The position numbers were made by a program, and so were the translations under genes. A stretch of 64,000 nucleotides of DNA from Rubrivivax sp. (GTDB lineage Bacteria; Pseudomonadota; Gammaproteobacteria; Burkholderiales; Burkholderiaceae_C), in the NCBI GenBank assembly GCA_016719535.1, contig JADJYX010000020.1:1-64000 (forward strand). Direction: 5' to 3'. Positions 29,138-37,151 of this stretch are shown here, piece by piece. The notes beneath the pieces are model-generated. The model was not told where the DNA came from and searched no databases. It saw only the letters and a program-made list of their open reading frames with translations. Each line of letters opens with the position of its first letter. Position 1 is the first letter of the stretch.

Positions 29138-31925
29138 AGCCGGCCAGCCGCGAGCGTTCCTGCTCCACCACGGCCGCCGGCGCGCGCGCCACGAAGCTCT
29201 GGTTGGACAGCTTGGCGTCGGCCTTGGCGATCTCGCCGGCCAGCCGCGCGATCTCCTTGTCCAGGCGTGCGGTCTCGGCGCCGACGTCGATCTCCACGTG
29301 CAGCGCCAGCCGCGCCTGGCCCTGCACCGCCACCGGCGCGGCGCGCGTGGCGGCGGCAAAGGCGGCCTCGTCGTCGATCACGCGCACCTCGGCCAGGCGT
29401 GCCAGCGCCTTCAGCAGCGGCGTGGCCTCGGCCATGAAGGCACCCTCGCCATGGGTGATCAGCGGCACGCGCTCGCCGGGGTTCAGGCCCATCTCGCTGC
29501 GCAGGTTGCGGCAGGTGCCGACCACGGCCTTGAGCTGCGCCACCCAGGCGTCGGCGGCGGCATCCACGCGTTCCAGCTGCGCCTGCGGGTAGGCCGCGGT
29601 GACGATGGTGTCGGCACTGTCCGCCGCCTTGCGGCCGGCGGCCACGGCCACCACCTGCCACAGCTCGGCGGTGATGAAAGGCACGATCGGGTGCAGCAGG
29701 CGCAGCACCGTCTCCAGCACGCGCAGCAGCGTGCGGCGGGTGGCGCGCTGCCCGGCCTGGCTGCCGTCGTGCAGCTGCACCTTGGCGATCTCCAGGTACC
29801 AGTCGCAATATTCGTCCCAGACGAAGCCGTAGATGGCATGGGCGACGTTGTCGAGCCGGTAGTCGGTGAAGCCCTGGTGAACGGCGGCCTCGACGCGCTG
29901 CAGCTCGCCGGTGATCCAACGGTCGGCGTGCGAGAACTGCAGGTAGCTGCCGCTGCCCGGGGCGCAGGCGGCTGCATCGTGATCGTGCAGGCCGTTGTCC
30001 TGGCCCTCGCAGTTCATCAGCACGAAGCGCGTGGCGTTCCAGAGCTTGTTGCAGAAGTTGCGGTAGCCCTCGCAGCGCCTGGCGTCGAAATTGATGTTGC
30101 GGCCCAGGCTGGCGTAGCTGGCCATCGTGAAGCGCAGCGCATCGGCGCCGTAGCCCGGGATGCCTTCGGGGAATTCCTTCTCGGTCTCCTTGCGGATGCG
30201 CGGCGCCGTCTCGGGCTTGCGCAAGCCGGTGGTGCGCTTGACCAGCAGCTCGGGCAGCTCGATGCCGTCGATCAGGTCCACCGGGTCGAGCACGTTGCCT
30301 TCGCTCTTGCTCATCTTCTTGCCCTGCGCGTCGCGCACCAGGCCATGGATGTAGACGTCGCGGAAGGGCACCCGGCCGGTGAAGTGGGTCGTCATCATGA
30401 TCATCCGGGCGACCCAGAAGAAGATGATGTCGAAGCCGGTCACCAGCACCGAACTGGGCAGGAAGAGGTCCTGCTCGACGGTCTCTTCCGGCCAGCCCAG
30501 CGTGGAGAAGGGCACCAGCGCCGACGAATACCAGGTGTCGAGCACGTCCTCGTCGCGGGTCAGCGGCCCTGCATAACCGGCTTGCGTGGCACGTTGACGG
30601 GCCTCGTCCTCGCTGCGGGCGACGAACAGCTCGCCGTTGCTGCCGTACCAGGCCGGGATCTGGTGGCCCCACCACAGCTGGCGGCTGATGCACCAGTCCT
30701 GGATGTTGTTCATCCAGTGGTCGTAGGTGTTGACCCATTGCTCGGGCACGAAGCGCACCTGGCCCGACGACACCGCGTCGATCGCCTGCTGGGCGATGCT
30801 CTTGCCGCCATGGCCGGGCTTGTTCATCGCCACGAACCACTGGTCGGTGAGCATGGGCTCGATGATCTGCCCGGTGCGTGCGCAGCGCGGCACCATGAGC
30901 TTGTGCCGCTTCGTCTCCACCAGCAGGCCCTGGGCCTCGAGGTCGGCCACCACCTTCCTGCGCGCCTCGAAGCGGTCCAGGCCCCGGTAGGCCGCGGGAG
31001 CGTGTTCGTTGATCCTCGCGTCCAGCGTCAGCACGCCGATGATCGGCAGGCCGTGGCGCTGGCCGACGGCGTAGTCGTTGGCATCGTGCGCCGGCGTGAC
31101 CTTGACGACGCCGGTGCCGAAGCCGCGGTCGACATGGGCATCGGCGATGACCGGGATTTCGCGGTCGGTGAGGGGCAGCTTCACCCGCTTGCCGAGCAGG
31201 CCGGCATACCGTTCGTCCTCGGGGTGCACCATCACCGCGGTGTCGCCGAGCAGGGTCTCGGGGCGCGTGGTGGCCACGACCACGTCACCGCTGCCATCCG
31301 AAAGCGGATAGCGGATGTGCCACAGGAAGCCGTCTTCCTCCTCGCTCTCGACCTCGAGGTCGGACACCGCCGATTTGAGCACCGGGTCCCAGCTCACCAG
31401 GCGCTTGCCGCGGTAGATCAGGCCCTCGTCGTACAGGCGCACGAAGGTCTCGGTGACCACCGACGACAGCTTGTCGTCCATGGTGAAATATTCGCGGCCC
31501 CAGTCGACGCTGTCGCCCATGCGGCGCATCTGGCGCGTGATGGTGGCGCCCGAGCTCGCCTTCCAGTCCCACACCTGGGCGACGAAATTCTTGCGGCCGA
31601 GGTCGTGGCGCGACAGCCCGGCGTCCTGCAGCTGGCGCTCGACGACGATCTGCGTCGCGATGCCGGCATGGTCGGTGCCCGGCACCCACAGCGTGTTGTG
31701 GCCGCGCATGCGGTGCCAGCGCGTCAGCGCGTCCATGATGGTCTGGTTGAACGCGTGGCCCATGTGCAGCGTGCCGGTCACGTTGGGCGGCGGCAGCTGG
31801 ATGCAGAACGAGGGGCGGGACGGGTCCAGCGTGGGCGCGAACAGGCCGGGCTGGTCCCAGACCGGCGCCCAGCGGGCCTCGATGGCAGCGGGTTCGAAGG
31901 ACTTGGGCAACTCGGGCGTGGTCAT
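29079..31925 (-). CDS. valS: valyl-tRNA synthetase
   Basis: 948 residues, class Ia synthetase. Visible are PPPNVTGTLHMGHAFNQ (the HIGH equivalent, HMGH), the editing CP1 domain with TTRPETLLGDTAV, the DWCISRQLWWGHQIP motif, KMSKSEGN, and a C-terminal coiled-coil tRNA-binding arm. It charges tRNA-Val and deacylates Thr-tRNA-Val. ATG at 31925. The tail overlaps the convergent dehydrogenase-like gene. Confidence 0.98.
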   Translation of the reverse strand: MTTPELPKSFEPAAIEARWAPVWDQPGLFAPTLDPSRPSFCIQLPPPNVTGTLHMGHAFNQTIMDALTRWHRMRGHNTLWVPGTDHAGIATQIVVERQLQDAGLSRHDLGRKNFVAQVWDWKASSGATITRQMRRMGDSVDWGREYFTMDDKLSSVVTETFVRLYDEGLIYRGKRLVSWDPVLKSAVSDLEVESEEEDGFLWHIRYPLSDGSGDVVVATTRPETLLGDTAVMVHPEDERYAGLLGKRVKLPLTDREIPVIADAHVDRGFGTGVVKVTPAHDANDYAVGQRHGLPIIGVLTLDARINEHAPAAYRGLDRFEARRKVVADLEAQGLLVETKRHKLMVPRCARTGQIIEPMLTDQWFVAMNKPGHGGKSIAQQAIDAVSSGQVRFVPEQWVNTYDHWMNNIQDWCISRQLWWGHQIPAWYGSNGELFVARSEDEARQRATQAGYAGPLTRDEDVLDTWYSSALVPFSTLGWPEETVEQDLFLPSSVLVTGFDIIFFWVARMIMMTTHFTGRVPFRDVYIHGLVRDAQGKKMSKSEGNVLDPVDLIDGIELPELLVKRTTGLRKPETAPRIRKETEKEFPEGIPGYGADALRFTMASYASLGRNINFDARRCEGYRNFCNKLWNATRFVLMNCEGQDNGLHDHDAAACAPGSGSYLQFSHADRWITGELQRVEAAVHQGFTDYRLDNVAHAIYGFVWDEYCDWYLEIAKVQLHDGSQAGQRATRRTLLRVLETVLRLLHPIVPFITAELWQVVAVAAGRKAADSADTIVTAAYPQAQLERVDAAADAWVAQLKAVVGTCRNLRSEMGLNPGERVPLITHGEGAFMAEATPLLKALARLAEVRVIDDEAAFAAATRAAPVAVQGQARLALHVEIDVGAETARLDKEIARLAGEIAKADAKLSNQSFVARAPAAVVEQERSRLAGFRQALDRLRDQRARLVSST

Positions 31926-32065
31926 GGCAGGCGCACAATCAGGTCACCGCGTGGCGTGCATCAGGCGCGTCGACGCGAAGGCGGGCAGGGCCGGTGGGGA
32001 GGGTGTCGGATTGTAGGTCGACCCCTCGCCCCGGGCGCCGGCGCGCCGCAGCCTGGGGAGTGACG

Positions 32066-33445
32066 ATGGCCCGCAAGATTCCATGGCGAACACCGCGAAG
32101 GGTGCGACACGCCGTCGCACTGGCGGCGCTGGCACTGGCCGCCTGTGGCGGTGGCGGTGGCGACGACGGCGTGCTGCCGCCGTTGCCCGGCGTCACCTGC
32201 AGCACGGCCGAGCAGCGGCTGTGGCTGGACGACTATTTCGACGCCTGGTATTTCTGGTACCGGCTGGCGCCGGACCCGAATCCGCTGCGCGAGATGACGG
32301 TGGCCGAGTTCTTCGAGGCCTCGCTCTATACCGGCGGCGATGTGCGATTTCCGCGCGACCGCTGGAGCTACCTGGAATCGAGCGAGGACTTCGACCGCTT
32401 CTTCGGCGATGGCAGGCTGCTGGGCTACGGCGTCTACCTCGCGGGCATCGAGACCGACCGCGACCCTGCGCGGCCGCTGCTCGTGCGCTATGTCGAACCG
32501 CAGTCCGATGCCGCCGCACGCGGCGTGAGGCGCGGCGACGAGGTGGTGTCGGTCAACGGCCGGCCGGCGGCCGAGATCGTCGCCGCCGACGACTATGCGG
32601 CCTTCACGCCCGACGACGAGGGCCAGGCACTGGCGCTGGTGCTGCGCAACGGCGGCATCGAACGCAGCGTGACGCTGCGCGCCAGCGCCTTCGCGCTGAC
32701 GCCGGTGACGCTGGCCCGCGTGCTGCAGACGCCGATGGGCCGGCGCATGGGCTATCTGCACGTCAAGGACATGATCGACCAGGCCGAACCGGCGCTGGAC
32801 AGGTCGTTTGCCGATTTCCGCGCCGCCGGCATCACCGAACTGGTGATCGACCTGCGCTACAACGGCGGTGGCCTGGTGTCGCTGTCGCGCCGGCTGGCGT
32901 CGTACGTCAACGGCGCGCGCACCCGCGACCAGGTCTATGCCAGGCTGCTGTTCAACGACCGCCGGGCGCGCGACGAGAACGAGACCTTCCGCTTCGAGCC
33001 GCCCTCGTCGGCGCTGAACCTGTCGCGCGTCTACCTGCTCACCGGCCCGCGCACCTGTTCGGCCAGCGAACTGGTGATCAACGGCCTGCGGCCCTTCGTC
33101 GACGTGGTCGCCATCGGCGACACCACCTGCGGCAAGCCGGTCGGCTTCCGGCCGGTCAGCCGCTGCGACACCACCTTCAACGTCGTCAATTTCGAGTCGG
33201 TCAATGGGCGCGACGAAGGCCGCTATTTCGACGGCTTCGCGCCGACCTGCGCCGTGACCGAGGACTTCTCGCGGCCGCTGGGCACGCTCGAAGAACCGCT
33301 GCTGGCGGCCGCCGGCACCCATGCCGACGGCGGCAGCTGCCCGGCCGGCACCGGCGGCGTGGCGCGGCAGCGGCCCATGGGCGCCGGTGCGCCGCGGCTG
33401 CGCGGCGGCGAGCCGCCCGAGCGCCAGGGCATGTGGCGGCGCTGA
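32066..33445 (+). CDS. S41-family (tail-specific/CtpA-like) peptidase lipoprotein
   Basis: 459 residues. A type II signal peptide ends in LAAC followed by a Gly/Asp linker, so it is a lipoprotein. A PDZ-like segment (PQSDAAARGVRRGDEVVSVNG) precedes the S41 core: VIDLRYNGGG and the nucleophile region TGPRTCSASELVINGL, where Ser after CSA is the candidate. The catalytic Lys is probably in GDTTCGKPVG. Such Burkholderiales lipoproteins are periplasmic proteases of unknown target. ATG at 32066; GTG six bases upstream is an alternative. Confidence 0.88.
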   Translation: MARKIPWRTPRRVRHAVALAALALAACGGGGGDDGVLPPLPGVTCSTAEQRLWLDDYFDAWYFWYRLAPDPNPLREMTVAEFFEASLYTGGDVRFPRDRWSYLESSEDFDRFFGDGRLLGYGVYLAGIETDRDPARPLLVRYVEPQSDAAARGVRRGDEVVSVNGRPAAEIVAADDYAAFTPDDEGQALALVLRNGGIERSVTLRASAFALTPVTLARVLQTPMGRRMGYLHVKDMIDQAEPALDRSFADFRAAGITELVIDLRYNGGGLVSLSRRLASYVNGARTRDQVYARLLFNDRRARDENETFRFEPPSSALNLSRVYLLTGPRTCSASELVINGLRPFVDVVAIGDTTCGKPVGFRPVSRCDTTFNVVNFESVNGRDEGRYFDGFAPTCAVTEDFSRPLGTLEEPLLAAAGTHADGGSCPAGTGGVARQRPMGAGAPRLRGGEPPERQGMWRR

Positions 33446-33454
33446 AGCGCGGTT

Positions 33455-33483
33455 GCCGGGGGTCGGCGCGGCCGGCCCCCGGC
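33455..33483. terminator. bidirectional terminator-like hairpin between S41 peptidase and guaC
   Basis: GCCGGGGG (33455-33462) pairs with CCCCCGGC (33476-33483) between two convergent stop codons. There is no T-run on either side, but the placement favours transcription termination for both genes. Confidence 0.5.
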
Positions 33484-33484
33484 C

Positions 33485-34462
33485 TCACATGAACAGGTGT
33501 TCGCCCGCGTTCTCGCCGCCCAGGATCACATAGTTGACCTTCTTCAGGTCGGTCAGCTGGCGCCCGCCGGCGTAGCTGATCGAGCTCTGCAGGTCCTCGC
33601 GCATCTCGCGCAGGGTGTCGGCGAGCCGGCCCTTGATGGGCTCGAGGATGCGCTTGCCCTCGACATGCTTGTATTCGCCCTTGTTGAAGTCGCTGGCCGA
33701 GCCGTAATACTCCTTGTACAGCTTGCCGTCGACCTCGACCGTGGAGCCGGGTGACTCCTCGTGGCCGGCGAACAGCGAGCCGATCATCACCATCGCGGCG
33801 CCGAAGCGCACGCTCTTGGCGATGTCGCCATGGTGGCGGATGCCGCCGTCGGCGATGATGGGCTTGGTGGCCACGCGCGAACACCATTTCAGCGCCGACA
33901 GCTGCCAGCCGCCGGTGCCGAAGCCGGTCTTGAGCTTGGTGATGCAGACCTTGCCCGGGCCGACGCCGACCTTGGTGGCATCGGCGCCCCAGTTCTCGAG
34001 GTCGATCACCGCCTCGGGCGTGGCCACGTTGCCGGCGATGACGAAGGCCTGCGGCAGCCTGGTCTTGATGTGCTCGACGGTCTTCCTCACGCTGTCGGCA
34101 TGGCCATGCGCGATGTCGATGGTGATGTAGTCGGCGCCGATGCCTTCGGCGGCCAGGCGGTCGATGACGGCGAAGTCCTGCGGCTTGACGCCCGAGCTGA
34201 TCGACACCAGCAGCCCCTGCTCGCGCATGCGGCGGGCAAAGGCCACGTTGTCGAGGTCGAAGCGGTGCATGACGTAGAAGTGGCCGCTCCTGGCCAGATC
34301 CTGCGCGATCGGCTCGTCGAGCACCGTCTTCATGTTCGACGGCACCACCGGCAGCGCAAAGCGCCGGCCGCCGAATTCGACCGAGGTGTCGCATTCGCTG
34401 CGGCTTTCCACGCGGCACTTGCGCGGCAGCAGCAGGATGTTGTCGTAGTCGAAGATTTCCAT
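33485..34462 (-). CDS. guaC: GMP reductase
   Basis: 325 residues. It belongs to the IMPDH/GMPR TIM-barrel family: PVVPSNMKTV, the active-site loop GVGPGKVCITKLKTG with its catalytic Cys, and DGGIRHHGDIAKSVRFGA. The absence of a CBS pair and the MEIFDYDNILLLPRKC start point to GMP reductase rather than IMP dehydrogenase. It converts GMP to IMP with NADPH in purine salvage. I chose ATG 34462; GTG 34471 is in frame nine bases earlier. Confidence 0.92.
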   Translation of the reverse strand: MEIFDYDNILLLPRKCRVESRSECDTSVEFGGRRFALPVVPSNMKTVLDEPIAQDLARSGHFYVMHRFDLDNVAFARRMREQGLLVSISSGVKPQDFAVIDRLAAEGIGADYITIDIAHGHADSVRKTVEHIKTRLPQAFVIAGNVATPEAVIDLENWGADATKVGVGPGKVCITKLKTGFGTGGWQLSALKWCSRVATKPIIADGGIRHHGDIAKSVRFGAAMVMIGSLFAGHEESPGSTVEVDGKLYKEYYGSASDFNKGEYKHVEGKRILEPIKGRLADTLREMREDLQSSISYAGGRQLTDLKKVNYVILGGENAGEHLFM

Positions 34463-34498
34463 GGTCGACACCCGCTCGTCGGTCGGGCCCTGGCAGGC

Positions 34499-34532
34499 AA
34501 AAAAAACCGGGCGGCGCCGCGCGCAACCCGGT
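34499..34532 (-). promoter_or_regulatory. terminator-like hairpin with U8 tract at the predicted guaC 5' end
   Basis: Read leftward, ACCGGG (34532-34527) pairs with CCCGGT (34511-34506) around an inner palindrome CGGCGCCG, followed at once by eight Ts on the minus strand (34506-34499). The guaC ATG is 36 bases further on. A TAGAAT -10 box (34543-34538) places the predicted first nucleotide at 34532, the first base of the hairpin. It has the form of an intrinsic terminator but sits where it would stop guaC itself, which suggests attenuation. Confidence 0.6.
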
Positions 34533-34537
34533 GGCGA

Positions 34538-34543
34538 ATTCTA
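34538..34543 (-). promoter_or_regulatory. guaC: TAGAAT -10 hexamer for guaC
   Basis: On the minus strand TAGAAT lies six bases before the predicted start at 34532. It is the only AT-rich hexamer in the 177-bp guaC/uvrD gap other than the uvrD one. No -35 match is evident. Confidence 0.5.
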
Positions 34544-34635
34544 CGCCGCGGGGCCGCCGGCACCGGCGGCCGCGGTGCCGGCGCCGCCGGCGATCCGGCC
34601 ATCGCCGGCGGGCCGGGCCCGGCGCACCCGGCTCC

Positions 34636-34641
34636 TAGAAT
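34636..34641 (+). promoter_or_regulatory. uvrD: TAGAAT -10 hexamer immediately before uvrD (leaderless arrangement)
   Basis: TAGAAT is followed by seven bases (GCCCTGC) and then the uvrD ATG at 34649. Transcription from this box would begin at or next to the A of ATG, with no room for a Shine-Dalgarno site. An earlier in-frame ATG at 34640 overlaps the hexamer itself. Confidence 0.5.
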
Positions 34642-34648
34642 GCCCTGC

Positions 34649-36997
34649 ATGCTGCCCCCCGACGACCGCCTGCTGCGCAAGCTCAATCCCGAACAGCTGG
34701 CGGCCGTGACCCTGCCCGCGCAGGCCGCGCTGATCCTGGCCGGCGCCGGCTCGGGCAAGACGCGCGTGCTGACGACGCGCATCGCCTGGCTGCTGTCCTC
34801 CGGCCAGGTGTCGCCCGGCGGCGTGCTGGCCGTGACCTTCACCAACAAGGCGGCCAAGGAGATGCTGACGCGGCTGCAGGCCATGCTGCCGATTGCCGTG
34901 CGCGGCATGTGGATCGGCACCTTCCACGGCCTGTGCAACCGCTTCCTGCGCGCGCACTGGAAGCTCGCCGGCCTGCCGCAGGCCTTCCAGATCCTCGACA
35001 GCGGCGACCAGCTCTCGGCCGTCAAGCGTGTCATCAAGGCGATGAACCTCGACGAGGAACGCTTCGTGCCCAAGCAGGTCACGTGGTTCATCGCCGGTGC
35101 CAAGGAGGAGGGCCAGCGCCCGCGCGACGTCGACGCGCGCGACGCCCATGGCCGCAAGCTGGTCGAGGTCTACCAGGCCTACGAGGAACAGTGCCAGCGC
35201 GAGGGCGTGGTCGACTTTGCCGAGCTGATGCTGCGCAGCTACGAACTGCTGCGCGACAACGACCCGCTGCGCGAGCATTACCAGCGCCGCTTCCGCCACG
35301 TGCTGGTCGACGAATTCCAGGACACCAACCGGCTGCAGTATGCGTGGCTGAAGATGTTCGCGCCGCCGGTGGGCGCCGAGCCGGTGGCGCACGCGCCGCA
35401 GGGCGTGTTCGCGGTCGGCGACGACGACCAGAGCATCTATGCCTTCCGCGGCGCGCGCGTGGGCAACATGGCCGACTTCGAGCGCGAATACCGCGTGCAG
35501 CGGATCATCAAGCTGGAGCAGAACTACCGCTCGTTCGGCCACATCCTCGATGCCGCCAATGAGCTGATTGCCCACAACAGCCACCGCCTGGGCAAGAACC
35601 TGCGCACCGACGCCGGCGCCGGCGAGCCGGTGCGCGTGTTCGAGGCCAGCAGCGACTTTGCCGAGGCGCAGTGGTTGCTGGAGGAGGCGCAGGCGCTGCA
35701 CCGCGGCGGCCTGCCACGCAGCGAGATCGCGCTGCTTTACCGCAGCAATGCGCAAAGCCGCGTCATCGAGAGCGCGCTCTTCAATGCCGGCGTGCCCTAT
35801 CGCGTCTACGGCGGCCTGCGCTTCTTCGAGCGCGCCGAGGTCAAGCATGCGCTGGCCTATCTGCGGCTGCTGGAGAACCCCAACGACGACACCAGCTTCC
35901 TGCGCGTGGTGAACTTTCCGGCGCGCGGCATCGGCGCGCGCACCGTCGAGCAGCTGGCCGACGCCGCGCGCGCCAGCGGCCGCAGCCTGATGCAGAGCGT
36001 GGGCGCGGTGGCCGGCGCCGCGGGCAGCAAGCTGGCGGGCTTCGTGCAGCTGGTCGATGCCATGCGCACGGCGACGCAGGGTCTGACGCTGCGCGAAATC
36101 ATCGAGCATGTGCTGCACGCGTCCCGGCTGCTGGAGTTCTACAAGACCGAGAAGGAAGGCCAGGACCGCATCGAGAACCTCGAGGAACTGGTCAATGCCG
36201 CCGAAAGCTTCGTCACCCAGGAAGGCTTCGGCAAGGACGCCGTGGCCTTGCCCGTCGACGAGAGCGCCAGCGGCGCGGCCGCGCCGGTGCCCGATGCCGA
36301 GACCGGCGAGATCATGTCGCCGCTGGCAGCCTTCCTGACGCACGCCTCGCTGGAAGCCGGCGACAACCAGGCGCAGGCCGGCCAGGACGCCATCCAGCTG
36401 ATGACGGTGCACGCCGCCAAGGGGCTGGAATTCGACGCCGTCTTCATCACCGGCGTCGAGGAGGGCCTGTTCCCGCACGAACAGAGCCTGTCCGACGCCG
36501 ACGGGCTGGAGGAGGAGCGGCGGCTGATGTACGTGGCCATCACGCGCGCGCGCCAGCGCCTGTACCTGAGCTTCAGCCAGACGCGCATGCTGCACGGGCA
36601 GACGCGCTACAACGTCAAGAGCCGCTTCTTCGACGAATTGCCCGAAGCCGCGCTGAAATGGCTGACGCCGCGCCAGCAGGGCTTCGGCTCGGGATATGCC
36701 AGAAGCTACCAGCAGGCCTGGGAGCGCGGCAGCGGCCTCAGCGGCATCGTCGGCGCCGGCCGCGTGAGCGCGGCCGATCGGCCGGCACCGGTGCAGCCGC
36801 TGCCGCAGGCCATGGCCGCGCAGCGCAGCGAAGGCGGCCTGCGCATCGGGCAGTCGGTCTTCCACGCCAAATTCGGCGAGGGCGTGGTGATGACGCTGGA
36901 GGGCAGCGGCGCCGACGCGCGCGCGCAGGTCAATTTCGGCCGCCATGGCGCCAAGTGGCTGGCGCTGGCCATCGCCAGGCTCACCCCGATCGAATAG
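34649..36997 (+). CDS. uvrD: UvrD/Rep-family DNA helicase
   Basis: 782 residues, superfamily 1A. Motifs in order: Q motif LNPEQLAAV, Walker A AGAGSGKT, motif Ia TFTNKAAKEML, motif II VDEFQDTN, motif III GDDDQSIYAFRGA, motif IV EQNYRS, motif V TVHAAKGLEFD and motif VI VAITRARQRLYL. The C-terminal tail ends in a UvrD-type Tudor-like segment (QSVFHAKFGEGVV). It unwinds DNA in excision and mismatch repair. The start is taken at the leaderless ATG 34649; ATG 34640 adds three residues. Confidence 0.95.
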   Translation: MLPPDDRLLRKLNPEQLAAVTLPAQAALILAGAGSGKTRVLTTRIAWLLSSGQVSPGGVLAVTFTNKAAKEMLTRLQAMLPIAVRGMWIGTFHGLCNRFLRAHWKLAGLPQAFQILDSGDQLSAVKRVIKAMNLDEERFVPKQVTWFIAGAKEEGQRPRDVDARDAHGRKLVEVYQAYEEQCQREGVVDFAELMLRSYELLRDNDPLREHYQRRFRHVLVDEFQDTNRLQYAWLKMFAPPVGAEPVAHAPQGVFAVGDDDQSIYAFRGARVGNMADFEREYRVQRIIKLEQNYRSFGHILDAANELIAHNSHRLGKNLRTDAGAGEPVRVFEASSDFAEAQWLLEEAQALHRGGLPRSEIALLYRSNAQSRVIESALFNAGVPYRVYGGLRFFERAEVKHALAYLRLLENPNDDTSFLRVVNFPARGIGARTVEQLADAARASGRSLMQSVGAVAGAAGSKLAGFVQLVDAMRTATQGLTLREIIEHVLHASRLLEFYKTEKEGQDRIENLEELVNAAESFVTQEGFGKDAVALPVDESASGAAAPVPDAETGEIMSPLAAFLTHASLEAGDNQAQAGQDAIQLMTVHAAKGLEFDAVFITGVEEGLFPHEQSLSDADGLEEERRLMYVAITRARQRLYLSFSQTRMLHGQTRYNVKSRFFDELPEAALKWLTPRQQGFGSGYARSYQQAWERGSGLSGIVGAGRVSAADRPAPVQPLPQAMAAQRSEGGLRIGQSVFHAKFGEGVVMTLEGSGADARAQVNFGRHGAKWLALAIARLTPIE

Positions 36998-37003
36998 GCC
37001 CGA

Positions 37004-37044
37004 TCCCGGTGCATTCGATGCACCGGGACGGTGCCTGATGCACC
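37004..37044. promoter_or_regulatory. alternating GGTGCA/TGCACC half-sites (NtrC-like) upstream of amtB
   Basis: A perfect 11-bp inverted repeat, TCCCGGTGCAT-TCG-ATGCACCGGGA (37004-37028), overlaps a TGCACC-N5-GGTGC site (37019-37034). The published NtrC consensus is TGCAC(C/T)-N5-(A/G)GTGCA, so only the last base differs. A further TGCACC lies at 37039-37044. The cluster sits roughly 65-105 bp upstream of the predicted sigma-54 start, a usual enhancer distance. The inverted repeat could also act as a uvrD terminator. Confidence 0.65.
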
Positions 37045-37085
37045 GAATGCCGGCGCCGTCGCGTGCAGGCCATGCCCCACGCTGA

Positions 37086-37099
37086 GCACGGCTTTTGCT
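37086..37099 (+). promoter_or_regulatory. sigma-54 (-24/-12) promoter of amtB
   Basis: GCACG (37086-37090), four bases, then TTGCT (37095-37099) matches the consensus TGGCACG-N4-TTGC(A/T), apart from A in place of G at one of the -24 GG pair and one further upstream mismatch. Predicted start near 37110, giving a 40-nt leader with the Shine-Dalgarno sequence GGAGGAG before the GTG. Confidence 0.65.
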
Positions 37100-37151
37100 T
37101 GACGTGGTGCGTGCGTCCTGCTTCTGGTGCGGGGCCTGGAGGAGAAACCCC

